Assembly: GCA_023405135.1 (NCBI GenBank)
Contig: JAEXYZ010000101.1
Location: 1 to 55,740 of the forward strand
Origin: Bacillota bacterium
Lineage (GTDB): Bacteria > Bacillota > Bacilli > Bacillales_A > Planococcaceae
DNA: 55,740 nucleotides
Direction of reading: 5' to 3'
Each line of letters starts with the position of its first letter. The first letter of the stretch is position 1. Shown here piece by piece: positions 26,835 through 36,293 of the stretch. Below the pieces are notes generated by a model. It saw only the letters and a program-made list of their open reading frames with translations, did no database searches and was not told the origin of the DNA. A program made the translations under genes and the position numbers.

Positions 26835-28355
26835 TTGAAACGATTTTTGAAAATAGTCGGAGCAGTTGCGGTAATTAACATTGTTGCACGGCTTTTCGGC
26901 TTTTTAAGAGAAGTAATTATTGGGATTCAGTACGGGACGAATTATATCTCAGATAATATTATTAATGCCTATACAATCCCAAACTTTTTATATTTAGTTA
27001 TTGGCGGTGCTTTTACAACCGCCTTTATTTCTATTTATCATAAGACAAAAAGCTCAATTCGAGATTATATTAGAAGAACATTTACTACAATTTTAGTGTC
27101 TATTACTTTCATAACACTTATTTTTATGGTGTTTGATGATTTTATTATAAATGTTTATTTTCGAGACTTGACCGATAAAGAGTTTGCTGTATTAAAATCA
27201 CTTTACCAATGGATGATGCCATCAACAATTATGCTTGTTTTATCTACATGGTTAAGTGGTATTTTAAACGTTCAAGGGAAATTCCATTTATCTAGTTTTT
27301 CTGTACTTGTTTATAATATTTCATTTTTAGTTATTTCCGTAGGATTATCATTTTTAATTGGACCAATTGGATATGGTATCGGTGCATTACTTGGTGCAAT
27401 CTTTATGGTTGCCTTTTTAATTTTTGGTGTTCGAAAATTAGAGCATATGTCATTCAAACTTAGCTTTAGTAAAGCTGACGATCAAAAAGAACTTTGGAAA
27501 GTTTCTTTACCTATAATGTTAGGTGGAGCAACTGCCCAAATGTATGTTTTACTTCAACGATTTTTCACTAATTTTTTAGATGCCGGTGCTGTTTCAGCAA
27601 TGAACTATGCGACGAAGGTTTCTCAGTTCCCACAGGCGATTTTAATGACGGCAGTTACGACAGTAATTTACCCTCTTCTTAGTAAAAAAGAGGGGGAGGG
27701 TGATGAAGAATCAGTAAAAGCTTTATATATTCGTGGCTTACGTATGTTATTTTTACTTGTTATGCCAATTTCGGTATATTTCTACTTCCAATCAGAACTT
27801 ATAGTAAAAATTATATTTGAATATGGGAACTTTACTAAAGAGTCAACTGCATATACAGCCCCATTATTACAAGTTTTTAGTATAACAATGTTCTTCTTGG
27901 CTGCTAACACTTATATTACGCGCTTCTACTATGCAAAAGGTAATTCGATGACGCCGGTACTTTTCAGTTTTATAACAGTATTTGTTATCAATATTGCTGT
28001 AACGTATGCATTAATTGGAGACCTTGGTGCAGAAGCTGTTGCTTGGGGAAATATTATTAGTGCGGTAATTAACTTTATTTTGCTTGTCGCTTATTTACAA
28101 GTTAAGTATAAGCTTAATATTCTAAAAAATAATCTTTTCCAGTTTGTAAAGTTTGGTGTATTAACTGTTTTATTTGTATGCGCTACATGGCTTATTTCCG
28201 AATTTATTGTAATCGATTTAAAATGGATACATGTTTCAGTAACACTTGTATTATGTTTAATAATCTATAGTGTAATGATTTATTTGTTAAAATTTGAAGA
28301 AGTACATGGCGTTATTGGAAAAGTGAAGAATAAATTATTAAAAAGTAATAAATAA
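26835..28355 (+). CDS. murJ: MurJ/MviN-type lipid flippase
   Basis: 506 residues, about fourteen hydrophobic segments, MOP-superfamily MurJ type. The N-terminus has the typical NIVARLFGFLREVIIG motif, and the second half starts with a repeat-like LPIMLGGATAQMYVLLQRF. MurJ moves lipid II across the membrane; homologues move other undecaprenyl-linked sugars. Because it follows csaB and a glycosyltransferase, it may export the wall polymer precursor rather than lipid II, which is an inference. Start is TTG 26835 after GAAGGAATG; the nearby ATG at 26830 runs into a stop at once. Only 49 bp separate it from the previous gene, so it is probably in the same operon. Confidence 0.8.
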   Translation: MKRFLKIVGAVAVINIVARLFGFLREVIIGIQYGTNYISDNIINAYTIPNFLYLVIGGAFTTAFISIYHKTKSSIRDYIRRTFTTILVSITFITLIFMVFDDFIINVYFRDLTDKEFAVLKSLYQWMMPSTIMLVLSTWLSGILNVQGKFHLSSFSVLVYNISFLVISVGLSFLIGPIGYGIGALLGAIFMVAFLIFGVRKLEHMSFKLSFSKADDQKELWKVSLPIMLGGATAQMYVLLQRFFTNFLDAGAVSAMNYATKVSQFPQAILMTAVTTVIYPLLSKKEGEGDEESVKALYIRGLRMLFLLVMPISVYFYFQSELIVKIIFEYGNFTKESTAYTAPLLQVFSITMFFLAANTYITRFYYAKGNSMTPVLFSFITVFVINIAVTYALIGDLGAEAVAWGNIISAVINFILLVAYLQVKYKLNILKNNLFQFVKFGVLTVLFVCATWLISEFIVIDLKWIHVSVTLVLCLIIYSVMIYLLKFEEVHGVIGKVKNKLLKSNK

Positions 28356-28559
28356 TAAAGATTTTTAATAAAGTGATGTGAACACTAGGGAAGAAAATTA
28401 CTTTTCGGTATTATCAGTGGGACTTTTTTCGTATCGTAAATTGGTAGGATTATGTCAAAATCCTTTTATTTAATGTCTGTTTAATATATAATAATTTTTA
28501 GACAATTACGTATGCATAATTTATTATAATTAGAGAATTGAATAGAGGAGCGAGTTAAT

Positions 28560-29153
28560 GTGCCAAAGGGACGAAAAGTAAATTCTAGTGGAGAGAAAAG
28601 TAAAAAACTACTATTAGAAAAGGCAATGGAGCTATTTTCTACAAATGGTTATCATGAAACGAAAATTAGTGATATCGTGAAATCGGCGAATCTAACTCAA
28701 CCAACATTTTATCTTTATTTCCAAAGTAAAGAATCTTTATATAAAGATTTAATTGAACAGTTCCAAACGAATTTTTTTGCAATAGTTCATAACGATTTGG
28801 AAAACAATTCATCAGCAAATAGTTCTTTTATTCATAAAATTGAAGAAGGGTTAGTTAATATCTTTAATTATTTTGCGGATAATTCATTTTTAACTAAAAT
28901 CGGTTTTTATGAATCAGATGAGGCTCATGTAATAAAGGAAAAATTTTCTCTCATATTAACTGATAAATTAAAAGCAGATAAAGATATTGACTTTTCCTCA
29001 GAAATTGAAGCAAAGCTATTTGCTGATACAATTGTAGGGGCTATTGAAAGGTTAACATTAACTGCTTTATTTACAAAGTTACGTAAGCCAGAGCAATTGG
29101 CAACTGATATTGTTAATATTTATTTCATGAATCAAAAAGCACTTGCAAGATAG
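28560..29153 (+). CDS. TetR/AcrR-family transcriptional regulator
   Basis: 197 residues. The N-terminal helix-turn-helix (about 14-60) has the TetR pattern, AMELFSTNGYHETKISDIV then LTQPTFYLYFQSKESLY. The C-terminal ligand-binding part is divergent, so the ligand is unknown. GTG start at 28560; the ATG two bases earlier is out of frame and stops after a few codons. AGAGGAGCGAG is the ribosome-binding site. It stands alone, converging on the S41 protease gene across a shared terminator; its targets cannot be deduced. Confidence 0.85.
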   Translation: MPKGRKVNSSGEKSKKLLLEKAMELFSTNGYHETKISDIVKSANLTQPTFYLYFQSKESLYKDLIEQFQTNFFAIVHNDLENNSSANSSFIHKIEEGLVNIFNYFADNSFLTKIGFYESDEAHVIKEKFSLILTDKLKADKDIDFSSEIEAKLFADTIVGAIERLTLTALFTKLRKPEQLATDIVNIYFMNQKALAR

Positions 29154-29197
29154 TTTGCACTATTACCACGCGTGAAATGAAATTTATAAACTATATA

Positions 29198-29240
29198 AAA
29201 AAGTGACAAACTCTTAATGTTGTAGAGTTTGTCACTTTTT
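29198..29240. terminator. Bidirectional intrinsic terminator
   Basis: Perfect 17-bp stem (29198-29214 with 29224-29240) beginning with five As and ending with five Ts, between two convergent genes. Confidence 0.95.
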
Positions 29241-29288
29241 CTGTTTTTTTCGCTTTTATGCTATCTTTTTGTATTTATTCATGTAGAA

Positions 29289-30662
29289 TCACTCTTCTTC
29301 TTTAACAGCAATGTGTAAATATTGACCTGCTTTAAGGTTTTTTCCATTGTTATCTTGAATTTCGGGATGGAAGATTAATATATATTCAGCACCTGATTTC
29401 AACGGTTCCACTGGTTTTACTTCTAATTGATTATTCGTTGCTTTAAGGGAAACATTAACTTTATCTCCACCTAGCTCGACAAGTTCAACTGTATTTTCAG
29501 CAATCTGTTGTTGTATGTCTCTATTAAATGTAACTTTAAACGTTTTTGTCGTTGGTACATTTTCTAGATTAGGAAGTTTTTTATAATTTGAGAGTTTTTC
29601 TACGATACTATCAAAATGAGCTTGGAATAATGGATTTGTTTTTGTCTCAATATTAGGTGTTAAACCAACATTTTTAACGACTGTCCCTTTAGGACCGAAA
29701 AATTCAGCTACCGTTAATTTTAAAACACTACCATCTTCGAATTGGAAGAATCCTTGCATTGTCCCTTTGCCGTATGTTTTTTCACCATAGATAATTGCAG
29801 CATTCTGATCGAGTAAAGCTGCCGCTGTCATTTCAGATGCACTAGCACTATAACGATTAACAAGTATTCGAGTATTTTTTGGGAATTGTACTTCTTGCTT
29901 TATTGCACGAACTAAGTCTGATCCTGCTGAATAGTTCAGTTCATAGGCAAAAGGCGCATTCGGAAACAGTCCGATTAATTCCTCTGCAGTTGAAACATAA
30001 CCTCCGCCATTATATTGCAAATCTAAAATAAATGATGTTGCACCTTGTTTAACTAAGTCGTTATAAGCTTGCTTAACTAGCTGTGCACCATCTTCTGAAA
30101 ATGAACTTAATGAAATATAACCAACATTACCATATAGTAATTCTTTAGTTACATTTGGCAATGTAAAAGATTGACGAGTTAATAATTTGTTAGTAGTAGT
30201 ACCATCTTTTTTTAATATTGTAAGCTCTACTCTCGTATTCTCTTTACCAAGAATTAATGTTTGAGCTTCTTCCGTACTCATATTGACTGTAGATTTTCCA
30301 TCAACTGCTATGATAATATCTCCAGCCTCTAAACCAGATTGTCTCGCACTACCATTCTCGATGACGTCAACGAGTAAAATCCCTTTTTCCGTTTTTTCAA
30401 TTACGACTCCGATTCCAACAGATTTAAGATCGACAGAGTTTAAAAATTCTTCATATTCCTCTGCTGTAAAATAAGCAGAATACGGATCAAGCATTTCCAT
30501 TACATCATCAATTGATTTTGCATTTTTTAAATTGCCATTAATATCTCCAACATAGTCACTTTCTACAATCGAAATCACTTCATCCAATGTTGCTGCTAAC
30601 GTTTGAAGTGGTAAAGTTAGCACGATTAATAGACTTAATAAAAATGGTACGATTTTTTTCAT
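29289..30662 (-). CDS. S41-family C-terminal processing protease with Ig-like tail
   Basis: About 457 residues: signal peptide (1-23, ending LQTLA), a short helical region with the family's LDPYSAYFT motif (about 55-70), PDZ domain (about 80-160, ARQSGLEAGDIIIAVDG), peptidase S41 domain (about 165-350) and a Big_5-like Ig domain (about 365-457). The Ser of NRYSASASEMTA and the Lys of YGEKTYGKG form the catalytic pair. It is an exported protease acting outside the membrane. The Ig tail is of the same general type as in the SLH protein at 5110, so it may act near or on S-layer proteins (inference). ATG 30662 is preferred to GTG 30671 because AGAGG lies just upstream. Confidence 0.85.
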   Translation of the reverse strand: MKKIVPFLLSLLIVLTLPLQTLAATLDEVISIVESDYVGDINGNLKNAKSIDDVMEMLDPYSAYFTAEEYEEFLNSVDLKSVGIGVVIEKTEKGILLVDVIENGSARQSGLEAGDIIIAVDGKSTVNMSTEEAQTLILGKENTRVELTILKKDGTTTNKLLTRQSFTLPNVTKELLYGNVGYISLSSFSEDGAQLVKQAYNDLVKQGATSFILDLQYNGGGYVSTAEELIGLFPNAPFAYELNYSAGSDLVRAIKQEVQFPKNTRILVNRYSASASEMTAAALLDQNAAIIYGEKTYGKGTMQGFFQFEDGSVLKLTVAEFFGPKGTVVKNVGLTPNIETKTNPLFQAHFDSIVEKLSNYKKLPNLENVPTTKTFKVTFNRDIQQQIAENTVELVELGGDKVNVSLKATNNQLEVKPVEPLKSGAEYILIFHPEIQDNNGKNLKAGQYLHIAVKEEE

Positions 30663-30780
30663 TTTGAACACCTCTTAATCTGAATATCTCCATTATATAC
30701 CTTTAAAATTAATAGTCGACTCGTTTTAAATATATTTTTAAGAAAAAAGGGAAAATAGTAAAAAATTACGAAAATATTTA

Positions 30781-31740
30781 TTATGATTCCTGTTTAGTTG
30801 AGAGAGAGCTTTTTAATTGTTCTCTAATGCTATTGAGTTCGCTCTCAGAAGGGAAATAGTACCATATTTTATTTTCCATTCGCCCTTCTCCTTCCTTAAA
30901 ATGAAGCTGTTCTATATTATTTAAAGCGGGCTTATAATATTTGGACATTTGTTTTATTTCATCAAATGTAATATTCGTTTCTGAATGATCGCGTATCATT
31001 TTCAATATAGACGGAACTTGCCATACTAAATTTAATGAAGAAAGTTCTTCTAATAAACTTTCAACAATAAGACGTTGTCGAATTTGTCTGCCGAAGTCTC
31101 CTTGTGGGTCTTCTTTTCTCATTCGAACATAGGAAAGTGCTTCTTCCCCAGTTAAAGTAAGAGAACCTTTAGGAAAATCATAGCCCCAGTTTGAAAATGC
31201 CCATTCATTTTCTACTTCGACCCCATCAAGTAAGTCCACTAACTCTTTAAATCCTTCCATATTTATTGTAACCACGTAATCAATTGGGATTTGTAATAAA
31301 TTTTCAACGGTTGCATGTGCCATTTGCATTCCACCAAATGCATAAGAATGATTAATTTTATCAGAAAAATCTAATCCTATAATTTCCGTATATGTATCAC
31401 GTGGTATGCTTAACATTTTCATTGATTCTGTTTCGGGGTTAATTGTAAGAACAAGGATCGTATCAGCTCGTCCAGGTGTATCCTCCACTTGATCGATTCC
31501 GAGTAAGAGAAGGGTAATTGGGGAAGGGGTTACAGATTCCTGTTTTTGGGGCTTTACCAATAATGGAGTATCATTTGAAGCAACAGCATTTGTGTTCTCT
31601 TCATTTGAGATTGGATTATGGATCGCCTCCATTGTAGCCTTGAAATTTAAATATAAATACGAAGAATATCCAATTAAAATAAAAAATATTACTGATAATA
31701 AGCCTATAATTAGCTTTTTTCTCGTTAGCCATTTTGACAT
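30781..31740 (-). CDS. LytR-CpsA-Psr (LCP) family wall polymer ligase
   Basis: 319 residues: a cytoplasmic basic start, one membrane helix (about 10-30), and an extracellular LCP domain (about 70-290). Family residues are visible: GRADTILVLTINP, SIPRDTYTEI, a KINHSYAFGG motif and SYVRMRKEDPQGDFGRQIRQ with the Arg that binds the lipid pyrophosphate. LCP enzymes move polymers from undecaprenyl carriers to peptidoglycan. A second LCP lies at 40291. The ribosome-binding site GGAGGAG is inside a hairpin (31744-31787), which may control translation. Confidence 0.9.
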   Translation of the reverse strand: MSKWLTRKKLIIGLLSVIFFILIGYSSYLYLNFKATMEAIHNPISNEENTNAVASNDTPLLVKPQKQESVTPSPITLLLLGIDQVEDTPGRADTILVLTINPETESMKMLSIPRDTYTEIIGLDFSDKINHSYAFGGMQMAHATVENLLQIPIDYVVTINMEGFKELVDLLDGVEVENEWAFSNWGYDFPKGSLTLTGEEALSYVRMRKEDPQGDFGRQIRQRLIVESLLEELSSLNLVWQVPSILKMIRDHSETNITFDEIKQMSKYYKPALNNIEQLHFKEGEGRMENKIWYYFPSESELNSIREQLKSSLSTKQES

Positions 31741-31743
31741 ATA

Positions 31744-31787
31744 AAAATCTCCTCCGTTTACAATTATATGTAAATAGAGGAGATTTT
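31744..31787 (-). promoter_or_regulatory. Hairpin hiding the LCP ribosome-binding site / brnQ terminator
   Basis: Perfect 11-bp arms (31744-31754 and 31777-31787, AAAATCTCCTC and GAGGAGATTTT) in the 61 nt between brnQ and the LCP gene on the minus strand. A GTAAA/TTTAC pair extends it inward. The distal arm holds the GGAGGAG of the LCP gene and runs into Us, so it can act as a terminator for brnQ, as a switch on LCP translation, or both. Confidence 0.75.
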
Positions 31788-31801
31788 AGTCTGTTATTAT
31801 A

Positions 31802-33106
31802 TTATTTTTTTATTAAGTGAATAATCCATCCGATTATCATACCTACAATTGCAGGTACAAGCCATCCAATGCTTTGATCGTGTAATGGGAGGGTGCTTAA
31901 AACATTTTCGTACCATGTAATTTTAATTCCAGCACCGTTTATACCATCGTATAAGCTTACAAAGGCAGTTGCGATTAAAGCTAAGCTATAAACGATTGAA
32001 TCTCGTCCAAATGCTTTATCAAATAGTACTAGCAGCATTAGAACGATAGCAATAGGATAAATAAATAGAAGAACAGGTAATGTAATACTAATTAATTTAG
32101 CTAGTCCGAAGTTTGAAATAACAAAACTAAATATTGTAAAAATAACAGCTAGTAATTTATAAGAAAGACTAGGGAATAGTTTATTAAAATAGCTAGCGTT
32201 TGCGGTAACTAAACCTACAGCTGTTGTTAAACAAGCTAAAATAATTGTAATAGATAAAATAATGTTTCCTAAACTGCCGTAAAGTGCTTGTGCAGATTTT
32301 GCAATAATACTTCCGCCATCGCTTAATAAACCAACTGAATCTACACTTGTAGCACCTATATATCCAAGGGAAATGTAAACAAAACTTAAACCAATTGCAG
32401 CGATAATTCCTGAGAAAATTGTAATTTTTACTTGCTTCGCGCGGTCAACAATCCCTTTTCCTTGCAACGCTTGTACGATGACGATTCCGAATACAAGTGA
32501 TGCTAATACGTCCATCGTTAAATATCCTTGAATGAAGCTTTCAGAGAATGCTTTTGTTACATACACACCTTGAGGTTCGCCAATTTCCCCCATTGGAGTA
32601 AGAACACTTTTAACCGCTAATAACGTAATAACAATTAGTAATGCAGGCATTAAAATCTTACCAATTGTATCAATTAATTTTGATGGGTTTAGTGATAAAT
32701 AAAGAACGATTGCAAAGAACAGTAAGGAAGTGATAAATAAAGGAATCCAACTTCCGTTTGTAGCTTCAGATAAAAACGGTGCAATACCGATTTCATAAGT
32801 TACTGCCCCTGTACGAGGAATCGCAAACAGTGGACCGATTGATAAATAAATCACTGATGTGAAAATAACACTAAAGGTTGGATGGATCCGGTTTGCAACT
32901 ATTTGTAAGTCACCGCCATTTTTTGCAACAGCGATAATCCCGATTAATGGTAAACCAACACCTGTAATAAGGAAACCAATCATAGAAGGAATGATTTCAC
33001 TTCCTGATAATTGTCCTAATAAAGGAGGAAAAATTATATTTCCTGCACCTAGAAATAATGCTAAAAGCATAAATCCAACTGCGAGATTTTCTTTAAAAAA
33101 CTTCAT
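31802..33106 (-). CDS. brnQ: BrnQ branched-chain amino acid:cation symporter
   Basis: 434 residues with about twelve hydrophobic segments, matching the BrnQ/LIV-II carrier family throughout: LALFLGAGNIIFPPLLGQ at the N-terminus, GLPLIGIIAVAKNGGD, and AIPRTGAVTYEIGIAPF. It imports leucine, isoleucine and valine with sodium or protons. ATG at 33104-33106 follows AGAAAGGG. Nothing links it to the envelope genes except its position ahead of the LCP gene on the same strand, separated by the hairpin at 31744. Confidence 0.93.
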   Translation of the reverse strand: MKFFKENLAVGFMLLALFLGAGNIIFPPLLGQLSGSEIIPSMIGFLITGVGLPLIGIIAVAKNGGDLQIVANRIHPTFSVIFTSVIYLSIGPLFAIPRTGAVTYEIGIAPFLSEATNGSWIPLFITSLLFFAIVLYLSLNPSKLIDTIGKILMPALLIVITLLAVKSVLTPMGEIGEPQGVYVTKAFSESFIQGYLTMDVLASLVFGIVIVQALQGKGIVDRAKQVKITIFSGIIAAIGLSFVYISLGYIGATSVDSVGLLSDGGSIIAKSAQALYGSLGNIILSITIILACLTTAVGLVTANASYFNKLFPSLSYKLLAVIFTIFSFVISNFGLAKLISITLPVLLFIYPIAIVLMLLVLFDKAFGRDSIVYSLALIATAFVSLYDGINGAGIKITWYENVLSTLPLHDQSIGWLVPAIVGMIIGWIIHLIKK

Positions 33107-33239
33107 AAACTACAAAACCCTTTCTAATTTTGAAAAGCATAAACTTTCAAAAAATAATAATTATTATACACACACAATGTTGAATTTTATCACATTTTGG
33201 AGATGAATCAAGTAGTACAATAATATTCTTTCGATAAAA

Positions 33240-33301
33240 TGTCGAAAAAATGATATTTTTCGAAAAAAACTTTCCATTAACTATTTATAAAAGATGTCGA
33301 A
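33240..33301. promoter_or_regulatory. Two Spo0A-box-like sites upstream of the LysM-NlpC gene
   Basis: TGTCGAA at 33240-33246 (in AATGTCGAAAAAA) and at 33295-33301. Between them TCGAAAAA and TTTTTCGA form a small palindrome (33242-33263). The sites lie 53-114 bp before the start of the plus-strand gene and in the divergent region shared with brnQ. Confidence 0.35.
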
Positions 33302-33353
33302 ATTAAGAATAGGTGGTAGTATAGGAAAGTTTAGGATGAAAGGGTGGTTTAAA

Positions 33354-34352
33354 ATGACGCAAAATAAAAAGCTTCTTTTCTTATCATCAGCACTACTTGC
33401 AACTTCTGTTTTTGTAGCACCGATTGCCGAAGCATCTACATATAGTGTTCATAAAGGTGATGCATTGACGAAAATTGCAAAGGCAAATAAAACAGCTGTA
33501 CAACGAATAAAAAAAGTCAATGTTGGGGACAAGCAAGTAGTAAAAAATTCAGGCCATACTGCAACTAATAAGCCGAACAATGATGCAAAAACTGAAGAAA
33601 ATAATAGCAATACAATCGACAATGGAAAAAGTAATCAGAATCAGACTAATGGAACTTCATCTTCACCTCAAAATAGCTCATCACAACCTGGGGTAACTAC
33701 TTATGTAGTAGTAAAAGGTGATACGTTAACGAAAATTGCAAAGCAGTACAATGCGAACGTAGCTCAGTTAAAAGAATGGAACAATTTAAAGACAGATACA
33801 ATCTACGTTGGACAAACCTTAAAAATCGGAAATTACGTTACAACAATTGAATTAGGAGAACCTGTACAACAAGATGGAAGAGATGGGCTAGCGGAATCAG
33901 ATCAATTAATTGAAGAGCAATTAAATAATGAAACTACTATTCTCTCTAATAATTTAGAAGAGGGACATGCTATTTATAATAAAGTCATTGAAATTGCAAC
34001 ATCCTTACTAGGCAAACCTTATTTGTTTGGAGGAAACACACCCGAAGGCTTTGATTGTAGTGGCTTTGTTCGATATGTCTATGCCAATGCAGGCTTAGAT
34101 ATTGTCCGAAAAAGCAGCAAGGATTATTTCTTTAATGACACTACAGTAGTAGAATCACCAATCCCCGGTGATGTTGTCTTTTTTAAAGACACATATGAAA
34201 AGGGGATCTCGCATATGGGGATTTATATCGGTAACGGTGAATTCATCCATGCTGGTACAAAAGCAGTAGAACGAACAAAGCTTGAGTATGAGTATTGGGA
34301 TTCTCATTTTGTTGCATTTAAACGATTTAATCAATTAAATAGTTATAAATAG
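33354..34352 (+). CDS. LysM plus NlpC/P60 peptidoglycan endopeptidase
   Basis: 332 residues: signal peptide (1-27, ending IAEAS), a first LysM that stops halfway (about 29-58), a Asn/Ser/Gln-rich linker (about 62-115), a complete LysM (about 120-163, VVKGDTLTKIAKQYN) and an NlpC/P60 domain (about 205-325) with GFDCSGF, ISHMGIYIG and FIHAG, so Cys, His, His are all present. Such D,L-endopeptidases cut peptide stems during growth. LysM binds glycan directly, so this protein does not depend on the SLH anchor. ATG 33354 follows AAGGGTGG; the in-frame ATG at 33294 has no such box. It resembles LytE/LytF-type autolysins. Confidence 0.88.
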   Translation: MTQNKKLLFLSSALLATSVFVAPIAEASTYSVHKGDALTKIAKANKTAVQRIKKVNVGDKQVVKNSGHTATNKPNNDAKTEENNSNTIDNGKSNQNQTNGTSSSPQNSSSQPGVTTYVVVKGDTLTKIAKQYNANVAQLKEWNNLKTDTIYVGQTLKIGNYVTTIELGEPVQQDGRDGLAESDQLIEEQLNNETTILSNNLEEGHAIYNKVIEIATSLLGKPYLFGGNTPEGFDCSGFVRYVYANAGLDIVRKSSKDYFFNDTTVVESPIPGDVVFFKDTYEKGISHMGIYIGNGEFIHAGTKAVERTKLEYEYWDSHFVAFKRFNQLNSYK

Positions 34353-34681
34353 ATTTATTTATAGTAGATTTATCACAAATAATAGTTTGAAACATATGAA
34401 AATTAGACAAGTTATAGTAGGAGTTTTATTACAAATGTTACAAAAGTGACTTTTCTATATGACGTTATATAACATAATATTTTCATAAAGTTACAATAAT
34501 TGTTTTGGAATGCTATGAAATCCTTGGTATATATGGATTTCTAGTATCTTCGAAATATAGTAAAAAAAGCTTCTTGTGTAATTTCTTTGTTATAAAACTG
34601 TAATGTTATAGACTAAAGTATCGTGTTAGTCTTAGTACAGATAATTTTTCAGAAAATTTCTGTTACAAGTGGAGGGACACG
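34353..34681. other. Long intergenic region before an NlpC/P60 gene
   Basis: About 330 AT-rich bp without a gene. It has an imperfect hairpin GAAATCC/GGATTTC (34527-34551) and a GTTACAAAAGTGAC near-palindrome (34437-34450). A promoter for the next gene must lie here but no clear -35/-10 pair was recognised. Confidence 0.4.
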
Positions 34682-35191
34682 ATGAAATATAGCAAACGTA
34701 TTCGACAAATCTTTCTAGCTTCAGCGGCTGGATTAACTATATACTTCTCACCAATCGTATCGGGGGATGCTTCAGCAGCAGAAGCGAAAGAAGATTTCAC
34801 TTCAACTGAATTAAGGGAAACTGCTAAACAATATTTAGGAACTCCTTATAAAAGTGCTGGAACATCTGCTAGCGGTTTTGATTGCTCAGGTTTTGTTATT
34901 ACAGTATTTAAAGATTTAGGTATTACTTCATTACCAAGAACTTCAGCTTCTATGTATAATGTAGGAAAATCTGTAAGTCAAAATGAGCTATTACCAGGTG
35001 ATTTAGTATTCTTTAATACATCAGGTCGTGGCATTTCACACGTGGGCATTTACTATGGTGATGGAAAGTTTATTCATTCATCAACTAGTAAAGGAGTAAC
35101 ACTTACTCCACTTAACGATAAATATTATTGGGCAGACAAATACGTAGGTGCAAAGCGTATTGGTGAAGTTCAACTAGTATCTAAAAAATAA
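34682..35191 (+). CDS. Single-domain NlpC/P60 peptidoglycan endopeptidase
   Basis: 169 residues: signal peptide (1-32, ending SAA) and one NlpC/P60 domain (about 42-165). Catalytic residues Cys68 (GFDCSGF), His120 (ISHVGIYYG) and His132 (KFIHSS) are intact. It is a clear paralogue of the N-terminal half of the protein at 13068: both have GTPYK, PGDLVFFNTSG and YVGAKRIG at matching places, but this copy lacks any anchor and keeps the third catalytic His that the other has lost. Expected to be released or loosely bound. GGAGGGA precedes ATG 34682. Confidence 0.88.
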   Translation: MKYSKRIRQIFLASAAGLTIYFSPIVSGDASAAEAKEDFTSTELRETAKQYLGTPYKSAGTSASGFDCSGFVITVFKDLGITSLPRTSASMYNVGKSVSQNELLPGDLVFFNTSGRGISHVGIYYGDGKFIHSSTSKGVTLTPLNDKYYWADKYVGAKRIGEVQLVSKK

Positions 35192-35202
35192 CGATAATTT
35201 TT

Positions 35203-35243
35203 AAACCTTCTATTGGATTATTAATCTAATAGAAGGTTTTTTG
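35203..35243 (+). terminator. Intrinsic terminator of the NlpC/P60 gene
   Basis: Perfect 15-bp stem (35203-35217 with 35225-35239) and six Ts. Confidence 0.9.
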
Positions 35244-35358
35244 TGCTTTTAAAAAAGTGATGCGTAAAAAACGTGTAGATAATAGATAAAAGTGAACTGA
35301 GCACTGCGAGTTAAATAAATAACTTTAGTAAATTCTGAATCTCTCTTGAATATTTGCA

Positions 35359-35390
35359 CAAAAAAGCCGATGTGCGTATACACATCGGCT
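35359..35390 (-). terminator. Intrinsic terminator of secA2-slaP
   Basis: AGCCGATGTG (35365-35374) pairs with CACATCGGCT (35381-35390). On the minus strand it is followed by six Us, 7 bp after the slaP stop. Confidence 0.9.
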
Positions 35391-35396
35391 AAATAT

Positions 35397-36293
35397 TTAT
35401 TGTACTACCTTTGAAGTCCATCGAGATAAATCTGCACCTTCTAAGTTTACTGAATGTGCAGGGAAGTGGAATGACCATGGCTTTGTTGAATTTCCTTGAA
35501 CTGTTAGTACTGGATTCATTTTAAATGAACCTTTTGCTACAAGTTTCCCATTAACATCGTAGATTTCTAATGGTAGCAACTCAAGATTAATTGCTCGATC
35601 ATTACCGTTTCGAATAAAGATTGTAACCATTAAACTTTTATCATCTTGTACTTTTGCCTGTAATCCAGTAAAGTTTACTTCTTTTCTACCTAACTTAGGT
35701 AATTTTTTAACAATTTCAGCTAGCATATCTAATTGTTCCTGTGGCAATTGTTTCTTCCAGTTTTCATCTAATTCTAGCTGATGTCCTCTTAACGTAATTA
35801 AGTTGAAGGCGATAGACCAACCGTCTGATGGTATTTTATCTGTTTCAAGATACTCCTTTTCAAATTTGAAAACCCATGGACGAGCACTTTCTGGAGGTAA
35901 TGTACCAAGCTCTTTAAAGTCGAATACTTTCGAGGCAAGACGGTTCCCATCTTTATCGACAAGTATTAAACCTATTTCACCAAGTTCAATATTGTTTGGA
36001 ATAGAAGAACGGAAAAATGCCTTTACAAACCAAGTTCCGTCTTTTGCACTCTCTTCAATACTAATTGCTGCTAATGATAACTGATTTGGCATTAATGGCT
36101 GTAGGTCGTTTGCAAGGAAATTAAAAACATACTTTTGTTCTAATGGTACATTCCAATCAGGATGGAAGGAAAGCTTTGTTCTGACCTTTTTATTTTCTGA
36201 TGAAGTCTCTATGCCCTGTACAAGTTCATTGGAATCAACAGCACTGTCCACTCCTACTTTATCTGTTTTCTTAAAAAATGAGAATAAATTCAT
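35397..36293 (-). CDS. slaP: SlaP, accessory Sec S-layer assembly protein
   Basis: 298 residues without signal peptide or membrane helix. Two homologous beta-rich halves are visible (about 60-165 and 195-295), each ending in the same type of motif (ARPWVFKF and TKPWSFHF); this duplicated SLAP domain defines the family. In Bacillus anthracis SlaP works with SecA2 to secrete S-layer proteins Sap and EA1. Here its ATG overlaps the secA2 stop (TAATG), so the two are translationally coupled and must act together. A terminator follows at once, so this is a two-gene operon. Confidence 0.9.
   Translation of the reverse strand: MNLFSFFKKTDKVGVDSAVDSNELVQGIETSSENKKVRTKLSFHPDWNVPLEQKYVFNFLANDLQPLMPNQLSLAAISIEESAKDGTWFVKAFFRSSIPNNIELGEIGLILVDKDGNRLASKVFDFKELGTLPPESARPWVFKFEKEYLETDKIPSDGWSIAFNLITLRGHQLELDENWKKQLPQEQLDMLAEIVKKLPKLGRKEVNFTGLQAKVQDDKSLMVTIFIRNGNDRAINLELLPLEIYDVNGKLVAKGSFKMNPVLTVQGNSTKPWSFHFPAHSVNLEGADLSRWTSKVVQ

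Noticed and set aside
33107..33293. T-box or CodY site upstream of brnQ
   Set aside because: No GGTGG-type T-box core or specifier stem was seen, and the AATTTTGAAAA stretch lacks the centre of the CodY consensus.
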